Under the pieces are notes generated by a model that had not been told where the DNA came from, did not search any database, and saw only the letters and a program-made list of their open reading frames with translations. Positions 53,646 through 63,118 of a stretch of DNA of 64,000 bases are shown one piece after another. Within the stretch, counting starts at the first letter, position 1; each line of letters begins with the position of its first letter. Source of the DNA: Sepiola atlantica (lineage: Eukaryota; Mollusca; Cephalopoda; Sepiida; Sepiolidae); NCBI GenBank assembly GCA_963556195.1, contig OY744525.1, positions 42,250,076 to 42,314,075 on the forward strand. Direction: 5' to 3'. The translations under genes and the position numbers were made by a program.

Positions 53646-54549
53646 TTTTTTAAAAATCAATAGCCTTACTAATTGTCATCAAACTGAAACCTCTGATGTT
53701 TTCTTCAACAGGTTGTAAAACTCAACATATACTTAACTCTTAACGTCCATCTTGAGTCTCCATTCTTGTCTGGAATTATCAAATATTGGTTACGAATATT
53801 TTTTTCATTTAAATATTTATAATGCCTGTACCTTTGGACAGATTATGAGACTTGACAATACTATGACTGGAAAGACTTTGTTATTATTTGCACTAAAAAC
53901 GATATTGTAATTGTAATGGTGATCTACCTTATTTCGGGAGTAGATGGACTCTTCCAGAGACTATGAATAGAGTTACGACGAAGTGTTGTAGCAATCATGG
54001 CAACAGTCATAGCAACAGTATCGGATGCAGACTTTCTGTAACATACTATTCTGTACTTCTGTAAATACACTCTTGTAAATATACCACCGTGTTGTCTTGA
54101 TTATTATCGGCCCTTCAAGGTCACAACAGTGATCGAACAAACTATTTGAGTCATCGTCAAAAGTAGACATTTTGGAAGAATATTTTTATAAATAATGCAT
54201 ACGGTAAAGGGATTCTTAACTGTTATGAAACAAAATAACTCAAGCCAACACCTTGTAACATGCAGCTGCAGTCTTGCCTTATTGACACGTTGTAAGTCGA
54301 AAGGTATAAAGAGTTTTCAGAGGGGTAGTACCTTCCCGAGTTGGTCTTCAGTGGTGTACTAGACTGATCTCCATGCATTCCAGTACTGTGTGATGTGCAA
54401 AATATAGCCTCTCCATAGTGAATGACCATCCATGCGTGGTGAGGAGCCACATCCTTCTCAAGGTTACCCTGTTAATATACACAAGCATAGACAGAACACG
54501 GCGGATCTAGAGGAGTAAACCTTGACCAAAAATCCTGCTATTACACAGG
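53646..54549. other. Unassigned stretch
   Basis: Several short overlapping frames (65 and 75 codons, minus strand) are not recognised. No repeat match. Confidence 0.4.
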
Positions 54550-54870
54550 TAGCAGTAGTTCTAGTTGCACTCGCTGACAAACTGAATATCTGGTTCTGAG
54601 AACAGTATGACTTCACAGATCATCATATATATTTGATAATGGGAAGGCATAATTACTCCAGTTAGTGGAGTACCATGGACTATATGCATGGTTTTATTCC
54701 ACGGGTAGCAGTAGTTCCAGTTGCACTCATCAAAAAACTGATGATCTGGTTCTGAGAACATTATGGCTTCACGGATCATCATATATATTTGACAATGGAA
54801 AGGCATGGCTACTCCAGTTAATGGAGTACATGGAGTAGGTACAGGTTTGGTGTGCTGCATATACAATAAG
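54550..54870 (-). repeat. Two tandem units of ~156 bp
   Basis: GTAGCAGTAGTTCTAGTTGC at 54550 recurs at 54704, and CTCCAGTTAGTGGAGTA at 54656 recurs at 54812 (154-156 bp). Because 156 is a multiple of 3, a 115-codon minus-strand frame reads through both, with FSEPDIQFVSECN and FSEPDHQFFDECNWNYCYP in register. The protein is not recognised. Confidence 0.75.
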
Positions 54871-55309
54871 CCTGAAGAAAAAAAACATAATGACTGTTTC
54901 ATCATCAATTGATCGATGATCCAAGAAGAAGTTGTTGCTCAGTGGATAGCGACGTCGCAGTGTTTCTTTCTCTCTTATTTCTTGTTGTATATATACGGCT
55001 TCCTAACAACTTACGCATTATAAATCAAAATAGTGCTTATATGTTTGACAATTTTTTCAAAATTATTCAAGATTAAAGAAAAAAAAATATATAAATAAAT
55101 AAATCACATACATTTGTTTCCTTGGACGTGAAAACAGTTTGTCTTTAATATTCCAAACACGAACACCCGTATTGCTTTTTTAGTATAAACAAACTCTACC
55201 AATCGTGTTGCCCGGATGGTAGGTTCAGAGAAAAATAATTAAAAATAGTCATGTTTACATTTTTTTTTTTAATAGGATTTTCAAAATTCGTTTTATGTTT
55301 CGGAATTTT
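54871..55309. other. Unassigned stretch with an A-box-like motif
   Basis: GTTGCTCAGTGGATAGCGAC at 54931 resembles a tRNA D-arm region (a similar ATTGCTCAGTGGAAAGTGAC lies at 3577), but no B-box follows. Confidence 0.35.
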
Positions 55310-55820
55310 TTAGATGCGGATATATAATTTGTATCATTTGGATTATTCGGACTACTGTTCTCATCTTAGTTTTTATTTCTCATTTTTTCGGCCAATGTAA
55401 TCTTCAACCTTCTCTAGGAGGGGATTTTTTTTGTGGAACTCAAGAACTTATACGTTATTTCGAACTGAACCCTTTATTTAATCCCCGGGGATAAATTGTT
55501 CTCTAAAGTGTTATTTTTTAATGTTATTCTTAGTTATTATCGCTTGTAGTAAGGATTGAACCATCAACCACCAGAAAACTACCACTTACAGGACCGGCGG
55601 GACAGTTATAAAAAGGGGGGGGGCTCTCCTAAAAAGTGGGGGGGGGGCAGTTAAACACATGCATTAAAACACTTCATTATTGATGACCGTAAAGTGGGGG
55701 GCCAAGTCAAAAAGTGGGGAGGGGAGGCTTGAGCCCCCCCCCCCCCCCCCGGTGCCGCCGTCCATGACTTAGAACTGATTATTAACCAACGTCTTCAAGC
55801 GTTACGCCATGGGTCGGAGG
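55310..55820 (-). mobile_element. T1 tRNA-headed SINE interrupted by a G-rich MITE
   Basis: The minus strand gives the head CCATGGCGTAACGCTTGAAG, the GGTTGATGGTTCAATCC B-box region, the body, GAGAAGGTTGAAGATTACA and the tail AGTAGTCCGAATAATCCAAA. The head region is split by the insertion at 55598-55766. Confidence 0.78.
55598..55766. mobile_element. Small G-rich hAT-like MITE in a SINE
   Basis: CAGGACCGGCGGGACA at the left and GTGCCGCCGTCCATG at the right are imperfect inverted ends. ACTTA is repeated at both junctions of the interrupted SINE. The centre holds G9, G10 and C18 runs, which could form G-quadruplexes. CAG-GG-CGGC ends are common in hAT-derived MITEs. Confidence 0.55.
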
Positions 55821-55890
55821 TTATATTGACCGAAATCTCGTGAAAATAACAAACAAGATCAGAATAGTAGTCCGAATAATCCAACTCATA
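55821..55890 (+). mobile_element. T1 SINE 3' piece in inverted position
   Basis: CGGAGGTTATATTGACCGAA and GAATAGTAGTCCGAATAATC form the forward T1 3' half joined directly to the head of the reverse copy at GCCATGGGTCGGAGG. The same junction occurs at 58.3 kb. Confidence 0.75.
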
Positions 55891-56079
55891 GAAAATTCGT
55901 TTTAGTTTTCCCTCATTTATTTTTTATTTCAATAAATATTCGATTAATAGTAAAAAAAATAATTAAAAAAAATTCAATGTGTATTTATCAAAGTCACGTA
56001 GAGGCGAGAAACACACACGCACGGGATAGTGTCCGATAGTTTTATTAATACAGTAATACATGTATTGCATGTCAGCATT

Positions 56080-56080
56080 A

Positions 56081-56111
<31 letters not shown>

Positions 56112-56116
56112 ACACT
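56080..56116. repeat. C17 run plus (CA)n
   Basis: Poly(C) followed by about 10 CA units. Confidence 0.95.
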
Positions 56117-56316
56117 TTTGTAGATTGAAGAACAATAAAAATAACGTTGCTGTTTACATTGGTTACGGACTGATAAATTAAATAAAACTTGAAGAAAAAA
56201 TAAATCATTTTTATACGAAACGAAACAAACAAATATTCTGCTATTTTCGCTTTCATTCATTTTAACGATGAGAAGTGTTTTATCAAGAACTTAACTAATA
56301 TTACAATTGGTACAAA

Positions 56317-56660
56317 TACGAGTGTGCGCTTCTGTCGCACGACCGCACACGTGTGTGTATATCGGCGTTTATGGGCCTTATATACGTTATGCACATTGTG
56401 TGCGCCTGTGCGTATATTTGTGTACGCTTGTTATACTTTGTACATACATATGTATATTTGTAAGTGCTTCTACGTATATTTGCGTGCGCGCCTGTGAATA
56501 CGCGCGTGCACGCCTGTGTGTGTGTGTGTAATACTTCGTGTTTATGTGCACACGTGTGTACTTTATTTGCATATAATGTGTATGCATATTTTTGTGCGTG
56601 TGTAGATATCATTGTGTGTATGTGCGTGTGCATACGTGTGTCTATGCGAGCGTGAGTCTC
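56317..56660. repeat. Alternating purine-pyrimidine tract
   Basis: About 340 bp rich in TGTG, CGTG, GCGCG and TATA alternation (for example GTGCGCGCCTGTG, CGCGCGTGCACGCC). It holds opposing frames on both strands, as simple sequence does. Z-DNA-prone by base pattern. Confidence 0.8.
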
Positions 56661-57044
56661 TGTGACTCTTCAGTACATTTAACTATATCATATACTCGGA
56701 GGAAGAATTGACATTTCCTTGCGTTGTATATGGAAACCTGTGATTTATTTTGTGTCCAGCTCATAACACCACATAACTTTTTTTATTCATTTCTTTTACA
56801 CTTAGGGAACCAATGAGGACTCCCGTGTATTCCTACTACTCCAAGCCCTGAACCCCTTATTAACATTTCCATTATTATTTTGTCATTTCTATAATTTTCA
56901 AGTTAAAAATAAAATAAACTAAAATTCTATTTCATTTTCATGGATGTCAAGTGCGAATGCGGGACCCAACGATAATGTTCTACCCCCTTTAATCAAAGTG
57001 AAATATACTTCTTTCTTTTTTTTTTCTTAACATAGTTCACCCCA
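56661..57044. other. Unassigned stretch
   Basis: No domain, RNA or repeat match was seen. Confidence 0.4.
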
Positions 57045-57345
57045 AACAAGGTAGGCCGCCACTGTAGACGTAAGGGGCTACTGAGAAAAAAGAAAAGGGG
57101 AGAAGGTTGGGGGGTGGGGGGTCAACCTAAATTGGGATCTGCACAGCGAAATGTCTGTTTACATTAGTTTTAAATTTCTGCATGTCAGTACTGTCGGGGA
57201 AACAGGGGGCAGGGAGGGAGTTCCAGAGACCAGCAGCACGAGGAAAGAAGCTATTTGAGTAGAAGGCTCTCCGGCATCTGGGGACCTCCACAGTGAATGA
57301 ATGAGATTTAGTTGATTGTCGAGTTAGTCTAGTGAATTTACGTCG
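57045..57345 (-). pseudogene. LINE RT tail, copy 3 (family L3)
   Basis: The minus strand reads RQSTKSHSFTVEVPRCRRAF then YSNSFFPRAAGLWNSLPAPC and FPDSTDMQKFKTNVNRHFAV. It is the best-preserved member of the family seen at 52975 and 53285, with an uninterrupted frame over this segment. A C-rich 3' region follows. Confidence 0.82.
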
Positions 57346-57464
57346 AGAAGAACCCTGGGTAATCTAGCTTTGAAATATATATGATTATGGAAGTCTATCC
57401 CCAAAACCTCAGGGGTGATCGTACACAAAGAAACAGACAGGGAATACAACTTAATAGTCATCCA

Positions 57465-57500
57465 GTTGTTTCATCGTTTACGATTCATCAGTGGGGCTAG
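57465..57500 (-). ncRNA. Hammerhead-like, family E, decayed
   Basis: The minus strand reads CCACTGATGAATCGTAAACG ATGAAACAACTGG. Core CTGATGA, perfect 4-bp stem II (ATCG/CGAT) with loop TAAA, then GAAAC. The AGCTGTCTGT stem III and cleavage part seen in family E at 61.17 kb is deleted, so it cannot cleave at that site. Confidence 0.55.
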
Positions 57501-57619
57501 ATGTAACAAGTGTATCCCCGCCAAGATTCGAAAACAATAATTATAGCGTAATCCAATACTCTAAGCCCCGCCCATTGAGTTCTCTTGACGGCTTGCTGAT
57601 ATGGCTGCTGAATTTGCCA

Positions 57620-57745
57620 TTTAGTTAATTTACTCTCCCATTTCTACGGCAATGCGTGGTGGACATATCGAACCGTGTGACCGGTAGGGATTGTCTCCTC
57701 CCACACTGATGATTGCAGGTTTGGTATGAAGCATGTGTATATGGG
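57620..57745 (+). mobile_element. tRNA-like plus hammerhead element, family 4
   Basis: ATGCGTGGTGGACATATCGA ACCGTGTGACCGGTAGGGAT aligns with the B-box and linker of the 18.5-kb family (TTTCGAATCGCATGACCGGTAGTGAAT). A hammerhead follows after 16 nt. The 5' tRNA-like half is poorly preserved. Confidence 0.6.
57700..57745 (+). ncRNA. Hammerhead ribozyme-like, family 4
   Basis: Stem I CCCACA/TATGGG (one C-A mismatch). Core CTGATGA 57706-57712. A weak stem II (TTGC...GGTAT). GAAG 57728-57731 where GAAA is expected, the G still able to pair with T at the base of stem III (GC/GT, loop ATGT). Cleavage base A57739 (GTA). Some activity is conceivable but not assured. Confidence 0.55.
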
Positions 57746-57777
57746 TTAATTTGAAAATATTATTTATGAATAATTAT

Positions 57778-57792
57778 ATATATATATATATA

Positions 57793-57823
<31 letters not shown>

Positions 57824-57849
57824 CTATATATAGAGAGAGAGAAAGAGAG

Positions 57850-57914
<65 letters not shown>

Positions 57915-57915
57915 T
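57778..57915. repeat. (TA)n/(GA)n/(GATA)n microsatellite
   Basis: TA blocks with AAATA interruptions, then GAGA, then about 17 GATA units, resembling the compound repeat at 8415-8645. Confidence 0.97.
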
Positions 57916-58144
57916 CACATTGTATATGAAGTTAAGTCAAGAATCTTTGGATATGTCTTCTATTCAAATTCCCGCCTTTTTGAATATCATCTACTAACTT
58001 TGTATCTCGTGGAAGTCGAAAGCGCTCAGGAATATTGGAACAACATTTTTGTAAACTTTTTATTGAACTTCGAAAAAAAAAACCACAACATTACTTATCC
58101 GCAAATAATGATAATGGTAAAGAAGTCTAAACCAACAAGAAACT

Positions 58145-58305
58145 ATGTTTCGGAATTTTTTAGCTGAGGATTGATAATTTGTATTATTTGTATTATTCGG
58201 ATTATTTGTATTATTTGTATTATTTGTATTATTCGGACTACTGCACTCATCTTGGATATTATTCTCCCAACGTTTTGGTCGATGTAACCTCCGACTTTCT
58301 TCAGG
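58145..58305 (-). mobile_element. T1 SINE 3' half, reverse arm of a fold-back
   Basis: The minus strand reads CCTGAAGAAAGTCGGAGGTT ACATCGACCAAAACG, AGTAGTCCGAATAATACAAA and a repeated AATACAAAT tail ending TTCCGAAACA. It is joined head-to-head with the full copy on its right. Confidence 0.78.
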
Positions 58306-58620
58306 ACCCATGGCGCAACGGATATGAGTACTAAGTAATAATCAGTTCTAATTGACAGTTTTCTGGAGGTTGAAGGTTCAATCCTCAGTATGAGCGATAT
58401 AGAATAAAATTAGGAATTACTTAAGACTTCTACCTGACTGACAGAACGAGAGCAAGCTGCGTCTGTTGATTAAATAAAGGGTTTTGTTCAAAATTCCGTA
58501 CAGATTCCCGAGTTCAACAAGATGCACCTGAAGAAGATCGGAGGTTACATCGACCGAAACGTTGTGAGAATAACATCCAAGATGAGAACAGTAGTCCGAA
58601 TAATACAAATAATACCCCCC
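58306..58620 (+). mobile_element. T1 tRNA-headed SINE, most complete copy
   Basis: Head CCCATGGCGCAACGGATATG (A-box-like TGGCGCAACGG), GAAGGTTCAATCCTCAGTAT (B-box GGTTCAATCCT), body GATTAAATAAAGGGTTTTGT, then GATGCACCTGAAGAAGATCG and ACCGAAACGTTGTGAGAATA, tail AGTAGTCCGAATAATACAAA ending in C10A9. Pol III transcription and LINE-assisted mobility are inferred from the SINE structure. The CTGAAGA...CCGAAACG module is faintly hammerhead-like, but its stems do not close. Confidence 0.82.
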
Positions 58621-58712
58621 CCCCAAAAAAAAAACTATCCGTTTTTTCTTTTAATTAAAAGTTGTGAAACTTAAATCCTTTAAAAAATGCAATAGACTTG
58701 GTTCCGAAATAC

Positions 58713-58718
<6 letters not shown>

Positions 58719-58767
<49 letters not shown>
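58719..58767. repeat. (TA)n microsatellite
   Basis: About 24 TA units. Confidence 0.98.
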
Positions 58768-58769
<2 letters not shown>

Positions 58770-59031
58770 GTAAGCTATGAAAATATATATGGCAATCAAG
58801 CTACACAGAGGCTCCCGCGTTTCATCCCCAGGGGGAATCTTCAGGCTAAAGAAGATACCCCCCGGGGATGAAACGCGGGAGCCTCTGTGTAGCTTGATTG
58901 CCATATATATTTTCATAGCTTACTACCTAGCTCTACTTACGTATCGAGCACTGTTGAAGTAAATACTGAAAATTGATACATAAAAAATTATATCTCCCTA
59001 TAAAATTTTATGTGGATACATGAAATACTAC

Positions 59032-59035
<4 letters not shown>
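58768..59035. mobile_element. Hammerhead family C fold-back element
   Basis: Left arm 58768-58830 (AGTAAGCTATGAAAATATAT to GCGTTTCATCCCC) is repeated inverted at 58862-58925. The right side then continues with TACCTAGCTCTACTTACGTA to TGGATACATGAAATACT. It sits between two (TA)n tracts, as do the copies at 44.75 and 21.2 kb. The centre keeps a hammerhead. Confidence 0.75.
58797..58852 (-). ncRNA. Hammerhead ribozyme-like, family C
   Basis: Minus strand: stem I TTTAGC with GCTTGA (C-G, G-C, A-T, a T-T mismatch, T-G, T-A). Core CTGAAGA 58838-58844. Stem II TTCC/GGGA-type with loop CCTG and a T-T closing mismatch like the one at 44.19 kb. GAAA 58820-58823. Stem III ACGC/GTGT. Cleavage base A58802 (GTA). 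The opposite arm has CTAAAGA, so only one arm has an intact core. Confidence 0.55.

Positions 59036-59096
<61 letters not shown>
59036..59096. repeat. (TA)n microsatellite
   Basis: About 30 TA units. Confidence 0.98.
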
Positions 59097-59099
<3 letters not shown>

Positions 59100-59528
59100 A
59101 ACATGAGAATAAAGATATGGTGTATACCTTTAAAATAGAACCTATCATGAAAAATTGATGCTCGATATACAAGATAGAGCAATTATATAAACAAGTAAAG
59201 GATGAGAATGAAAATTGTATAAAATAAAATATCTATTAAGTCGTCAGTTATTCAAAGGTTTTAAATAAAATAAATGTTATTATTCCTTCCTTAAGCCATG
59301 GCTTTTCAAAGAATGATATCTTATCGTCAGTTGGTAAATTTCCAAAAGTTAAACTTTGAAAAGATATAAAATAAAGATAATATAAAATGCAAAAAGAAAA
59401 GGTTGACAATATAGGCAAAAGATCACTGTTGAAGGCTCCATGAGAGTTTTATTTAAAACCCCTTATCTTGAACAACTGGTGACTTAATAGATATTGCATT
59501 TTGTACAATTTTTATTCTCATTATACTT

Positions 59529-59532
<4 letters not shown>
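59097..59532. repeat. R4 repeat with inverted ends
   Basis: AAGGATGAGAATGAAAATTG to TCTATTAAGTC (59200-59240) is the inverse of GACTTAATAGATATTGCATT to CTCATTATACTTG (59481-59530). The left part also matches 62190-62340 (GATGCTcGATATACaAGATA GAGCAA). (TA)n tracts on both sides. Confidence 0.65.

Positions 59533-59568
<36 letters not shown>
59533..59568. repeat. (TA)n microsatellite
   Basis: About 18 TA units. Confidence 0.96.
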
Positions 59569-59570
<2 letters not shown>

Positions 59571-59595
59571 AGTTCATACTACTAAATTTATAGGT

Positions 59596-59726
59596 CTAGA
59601 AAATTCTCGAAATTTGATCAAATTTTCATAATTTTAATGGGTCCACAAAAAAAATTTTTTAATGGGTTTAAACCCCATTAAAATGATAAAAATTTTATCA
59701 AATTTCGAGAATTTATCAAATTTTCT
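59596..59726. repeat. Long AT-rich palindrome
   Basis: AAAATTCTCGAAATTTGATC to TTTTAATGGGT is inverted as CCCATTAAAATGATAAAAAT to ATTTCGAGAATTTATC, with ~45-bp arms and a centre that is itself an inverted AAAAAATTTTTTAATGGGTT/TAAACCCC. Confidence 0.8.
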
Positions 59727-59729
59727 TTA

Positions 59730-60544
59730 ACTATTGTTGTCTGGTGCTACCAGATCAGGCTGTCTGACGATACCAGCTTCCTGATCAAAAATGCACCAAA
59801 CATTAATGTTATTGTTGTTTTTTTTTCTCCCTTTCCTTTTGCGAAACTCAATCATGTTCTACAAAACCAAACACAAAAAATAACATTTTTCCTCTACAAA
59901 ACAACCAAACCAAACACCATAAATAAATACTTGAACATATTAAGAACATTAAGCATAAAAACTTTTACCAAAAACGACAGGATTCGACATTAAATAACCC
60001 GAATAGGGTAGATATGCCGTCCAGCAAAACAATCACACCGACTGAACCAATTAACTATTGTTTAAATCGCATTAAGATAAGAGGTAACGAAATGTTTAAG
60101 TTTATGGGTGTATACAAAAGAGGGGAGGGCATTCCTGCTTCCTCTCATACCTTTTTATAGAAAAAGTCAATATGAACCCTTTTTAGGAAAATCTGCATAT
60201 TTACAAGTTGTAGCTCTAATAACCTAAAAGTAATTGAAGGACAGACAAACAATTTTCGTCCTTTATATATAGAAATGAAATAGTTTTCAGATATTGTAAA
60301 TTATTTTCCTTCTATGTTGTATTGGTTTTGTACATTTATGGATTGCACCTTTTAAAAATTCTTTACACTTTTTTAGAAAATTAAAATAATTACTTATTAA
60401 ATAAATTAAAAAAAGAAATTTGACATTTTATCTAAAAAGTATCATTTTCATTTGTAAAATATATATGGATAAAATATATAAAATCATGTAATGGATTTTG
60501 ATCAAAATTAGAATAAAAATTCTAGACATAAGGTTTAGTAGCAT
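59730..60544. other. AT-rich stretch, nothing recognised
   Basis: No repeat unit, RNA or coding signal that I can support. Confidence 0.45.
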
Positions 60545-61150
60545 TATATGCTGATGTTAATCTTCGTAAGGGGACATAAAAGTGGTGCAAAGCTGTTCTG
60601 TTTAAGGAATTTATTTTTACTCTTGTACCACTTTTATGCTCCCTTACGAATACTAAAATCAATAATGATACTAAACCTTATGTCTAGAATCCTTATTTTA
60701 ATTTTGATCAAAATCCATTCGATGATTTTGATTTTAGAACATATCTAAGTTTTATGAATGTTATGAATAAAGTGAAATTGAGGGAATCTTGTTTAATTGA
60801 TGTCTAATGACCATCGATCAAATTAAATGCAAACCTGATATATTTTAATCTTTAAATAAGAGGTTGTGTCAAGATTATGACCCCTAAAACCCGTTTAAGA
60901 AACTGAAATTTGGGGGAATATTAACTAATTGATGTCTAATGTTTAAATTACACAAAAAATTTGGAGATATATGAATTTTCGTTAAGGGCTTCCGCCCTCA
61001 TTTTATTCCTTTTGTATAAAACAAAATATAGATCACATTTGAACCCCTTATGCATTGCAGCTGTGTTTCAAAATTCATAATGATCGGTTAAATTGTTTGG
61101 AGTAAATCCTGTGCATATAAATATATAAACATATACACATACCTAACTTT
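60545..61150 (+). repeat. R1 dispersed repeat with hairpin start
   Basis: Begins with a hairpin (TTCGTAAGGGGACATAAAAG TGGT against ACCACTTTTATGCTCCCTTA CGAA, 60565-60650), then GATACTAAACCTTATGTCTA to ATACCTAACTTT. It is the fullest copy of the family at 11.75, 31.1 and 44.3 kb. Internal direct repeat: GAGGTTGTGTCAAGATTATG ACCCCTAAAACCCG at 60866 returns at 61290 after the element end. Confidence 0.75.
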
Positions 61151-61157
61151 AAAACGA

Positions 61158-61206
61158 TAGTCATCTGCAGACAGCTGTTTCGTCATTTCATGACTCATCA
61201 GTGTGT
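61158..61206 (-). ncRNA. Hammerhead ribozyme, family E
   Basis: Minus strand: CTGATGA (61195-61201), stem II GTCAT/ATGAC (up to 5 bp, very short loop), GAAA 61178-61181, stem III AC/GT with loop AGCT, cleavage base at 61170 (GTC), and 3' stem I strand TGCAG against ACACA (two pairs, then mismatches). The related half at 42.98 kb has TGTGG, which pairs four bases with the same 5' strand. So the family consensus folds well although this copy has a weak stem I. Confidence 0.65.
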
Positions 61207-61371
61207 CTAGGTATAGCAAGCATATCAAGCCCACAATTTTAAACCCAGATTCTAGTGGTGTCAGATGTATTACTATTTTAATTTTTAAATCGGAGGTTGT
61301 GCCAAGATTATGACCCCTAAAACCCGTTTAAGAAACTGAAATTTTGCCTATATTATCAACCTTTTCTTTTT

Positions 61372-61512
61372 ACATTTTATATTATCTTTATTTTATATTA
61401 TCTTTATTTTATATTATCTTTATTTTATATTATCTTTATTTTATATTATCTTTATTTTATATTATCTTTATTTTATATTATCTTTATTTTATATTATCTT
61501 TATTTTATATCT
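61372..61512. repeat. ~16-bp tandem repeat (TATCTTTATTTTATAT)n
   Basis: About nine near-perfect units. The 67-codon frame is its translation. Confidence 0.95.
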
Positions 61513-61762
61513 TTTCAAAGTTTAGTGGAAGAAATTATATAGCTTAAATGAATTTCTTCATTTGTTTACAAATTTATGATACTGGTTACCGAGAGAACTC
61601 AATTCTTTTTACTGATGAGTATTGCATTATGCTAAGTTGAAACTCTAACAGAGTGCTCTACTACAAATATAAATATTTATTCTGCATTTTTAGAGTACTC
61701 AATAATTTTTGTCGAGTGTGTATATAATAATGCATGTATAATATATATACTTCACCATCTCA

Positions 61763-61872
61763 CAACGGCAGTTTCATGTCTTCGCACAATCTTCAAGTGA
61801 GAATGTAGCGTCTTGTTGTTTTTGCTCAATTCTCACCTGAAGATTGCAAGAAGACATGGCAACTGCGATCAT
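61763..61872. repeat. Inverted repeat with hammerhead-like arms
   Basis: CTTCACCATCTCACAACGGC to CTTCAAGTGAGAAT is inverted as ATTCTCACCTGAAGATTGCA to CATGACATGGTGAAG, with ~50-bp arms. The minus-strand left arm reads CTTGAAGATTGTGCGAAGAC ATGAAACTGCC, a hammerhead-like order with one extra T in the core. (TA)n follows on the right. Confidence 0.6.
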
Positions 61873-61911
61873 GACATGGTGAAGTTATATATATATAAAT
61901 ATATATATATA

Positions 61912-62060
61912 TAGTCTCGGAAGTTTTTTTAACCTTCAAAACTGGAGAAAAAAAAATGTTTTCGTTGAAAAATTTTTGTCTAGTAAGTCAATCAATCTAC
62001 TGCAATCACTATATTAGTTAACTTCCAAGAATTTACTCTAATATAAATATATTTTTATGT
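61912..62060 (+). repeat. R5 dispersed repeat
   Basis: GTCTCGGAAGTTTTTTTAAC then GTAAGTCAATC and TATATTAGTTAACTTCCA; second copy of the element at 20845. It begins right after (TA)n here too. Confidence 0.6.
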
Positions 62061-62089
62061 ATGTTTAAAAAAATGTTTTTTTTAATATG

Positions 62090-62094
<5 letters not shown>

Positions 62095-62180
<86 letters not shown>
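62095..62180. repeat. (TA)n microsatellite
   Basis: About 42 TA units with one CATA. Confidence 0.98.
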
Positions 62181-62183
<3 letters not shown>

Positions 62184-62922
62184 AAATGAAACAATAAAGA
62201 TAAATATTATATCTTTATATTATATCCTATGGTGACAAGTCAATGCTTGATATACTAGATAGAGCAAGAATATAAGAAAATAAATGATGAAAATAAAAAT
62301 TGAATAAAATACAATATTTATTAATTCATCAAATATTCAAACAAGGAATATAAAAAAAAAATTATTTTCCATAATCAATAGATTTTCAAAATAAATTCTT
62401 TTCAGAGGGAAAGCAGAAGAAAAAAATCAGCAAAAAATTATATTACTGTTTAGCAAATATTTGAAAATATAAAAAGTAGTGAGCAAAAAAAAAATCTTCA
62501 AAGAAAAATATAATTTTTCTAAATAATTAAAATTTCGTTTTATTGAAGTAAATTCTTATACAGAATATATAAAAAAAATGAATCATTCTTGAGAAAAAAA
62601 AATCTTTGAACTTTTTTAACATTTCACTTATTTGGCCTGTTATAGTGGACACAAAAGGTTTCTGGATTTTGTTTTGTTTTATTTTGTGTTTATAATTATT
62701 GAACAATTCAATTATATATTTCCTGTATGGTACTGATAATGAAATATTGTGCTGATGAAGAGATTCACATAATTGTCAATGTTCTACCCTGCTATAGATG
62801 TGATAATAAAATTGAAATTTCCGAAACATATGTACGCAAGGAAAAATATTGTTGATGTCAGATTTTTCGGAGCATGATCATTGCAAAATAATGCATATGT
62901 CATTCATTTGTATTCTTAGTTG

Positions 62923-62927
<5 letters not shown>
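62181..62927. other. AT-rich stretch, R4-like at its left
   Basis: 62190-62340 matches R4 at 59.1 kb. The rest is not recognised. CTGATGAAGAG at 62752 has no following GAAAC. Confidence 0.5.

Positions 62928-62980
<53 letters not shown>
62928..62980. repeat. (TA)n microsatellite
   Basis: About 26 TA units. Confidence 0.98.
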
Positions 62981-62983
<3 letters not shown>

Positions 62984-63118
62984 TTTCTGGTAAAGTTTGT
63001 TTCATAGGAGTTGGGTAGACAATCCTATAGATCCTTACCGTGTTTATATGATAATGCTCAATAACTAGTAGAGCTGTATTATTTTTTTTGTATAATTTGT
63101 TTTATTTATAGAAATATT

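Noticed and set aside
58520..58575. T1 SINE module CTGAAGAAGATCGG...CGACCGAAACG as a hammerhead
   Set aside because: The core strings are present and a stem II of GATCGG/CGACC-type can partly pair, but stems I and III do not close in any T1 copy; at most a vestige.
62750..62765. GCTGATGAAGAGATTC as a hammerhead
   Set aside because: No GAAAC or pairing stem downstream.
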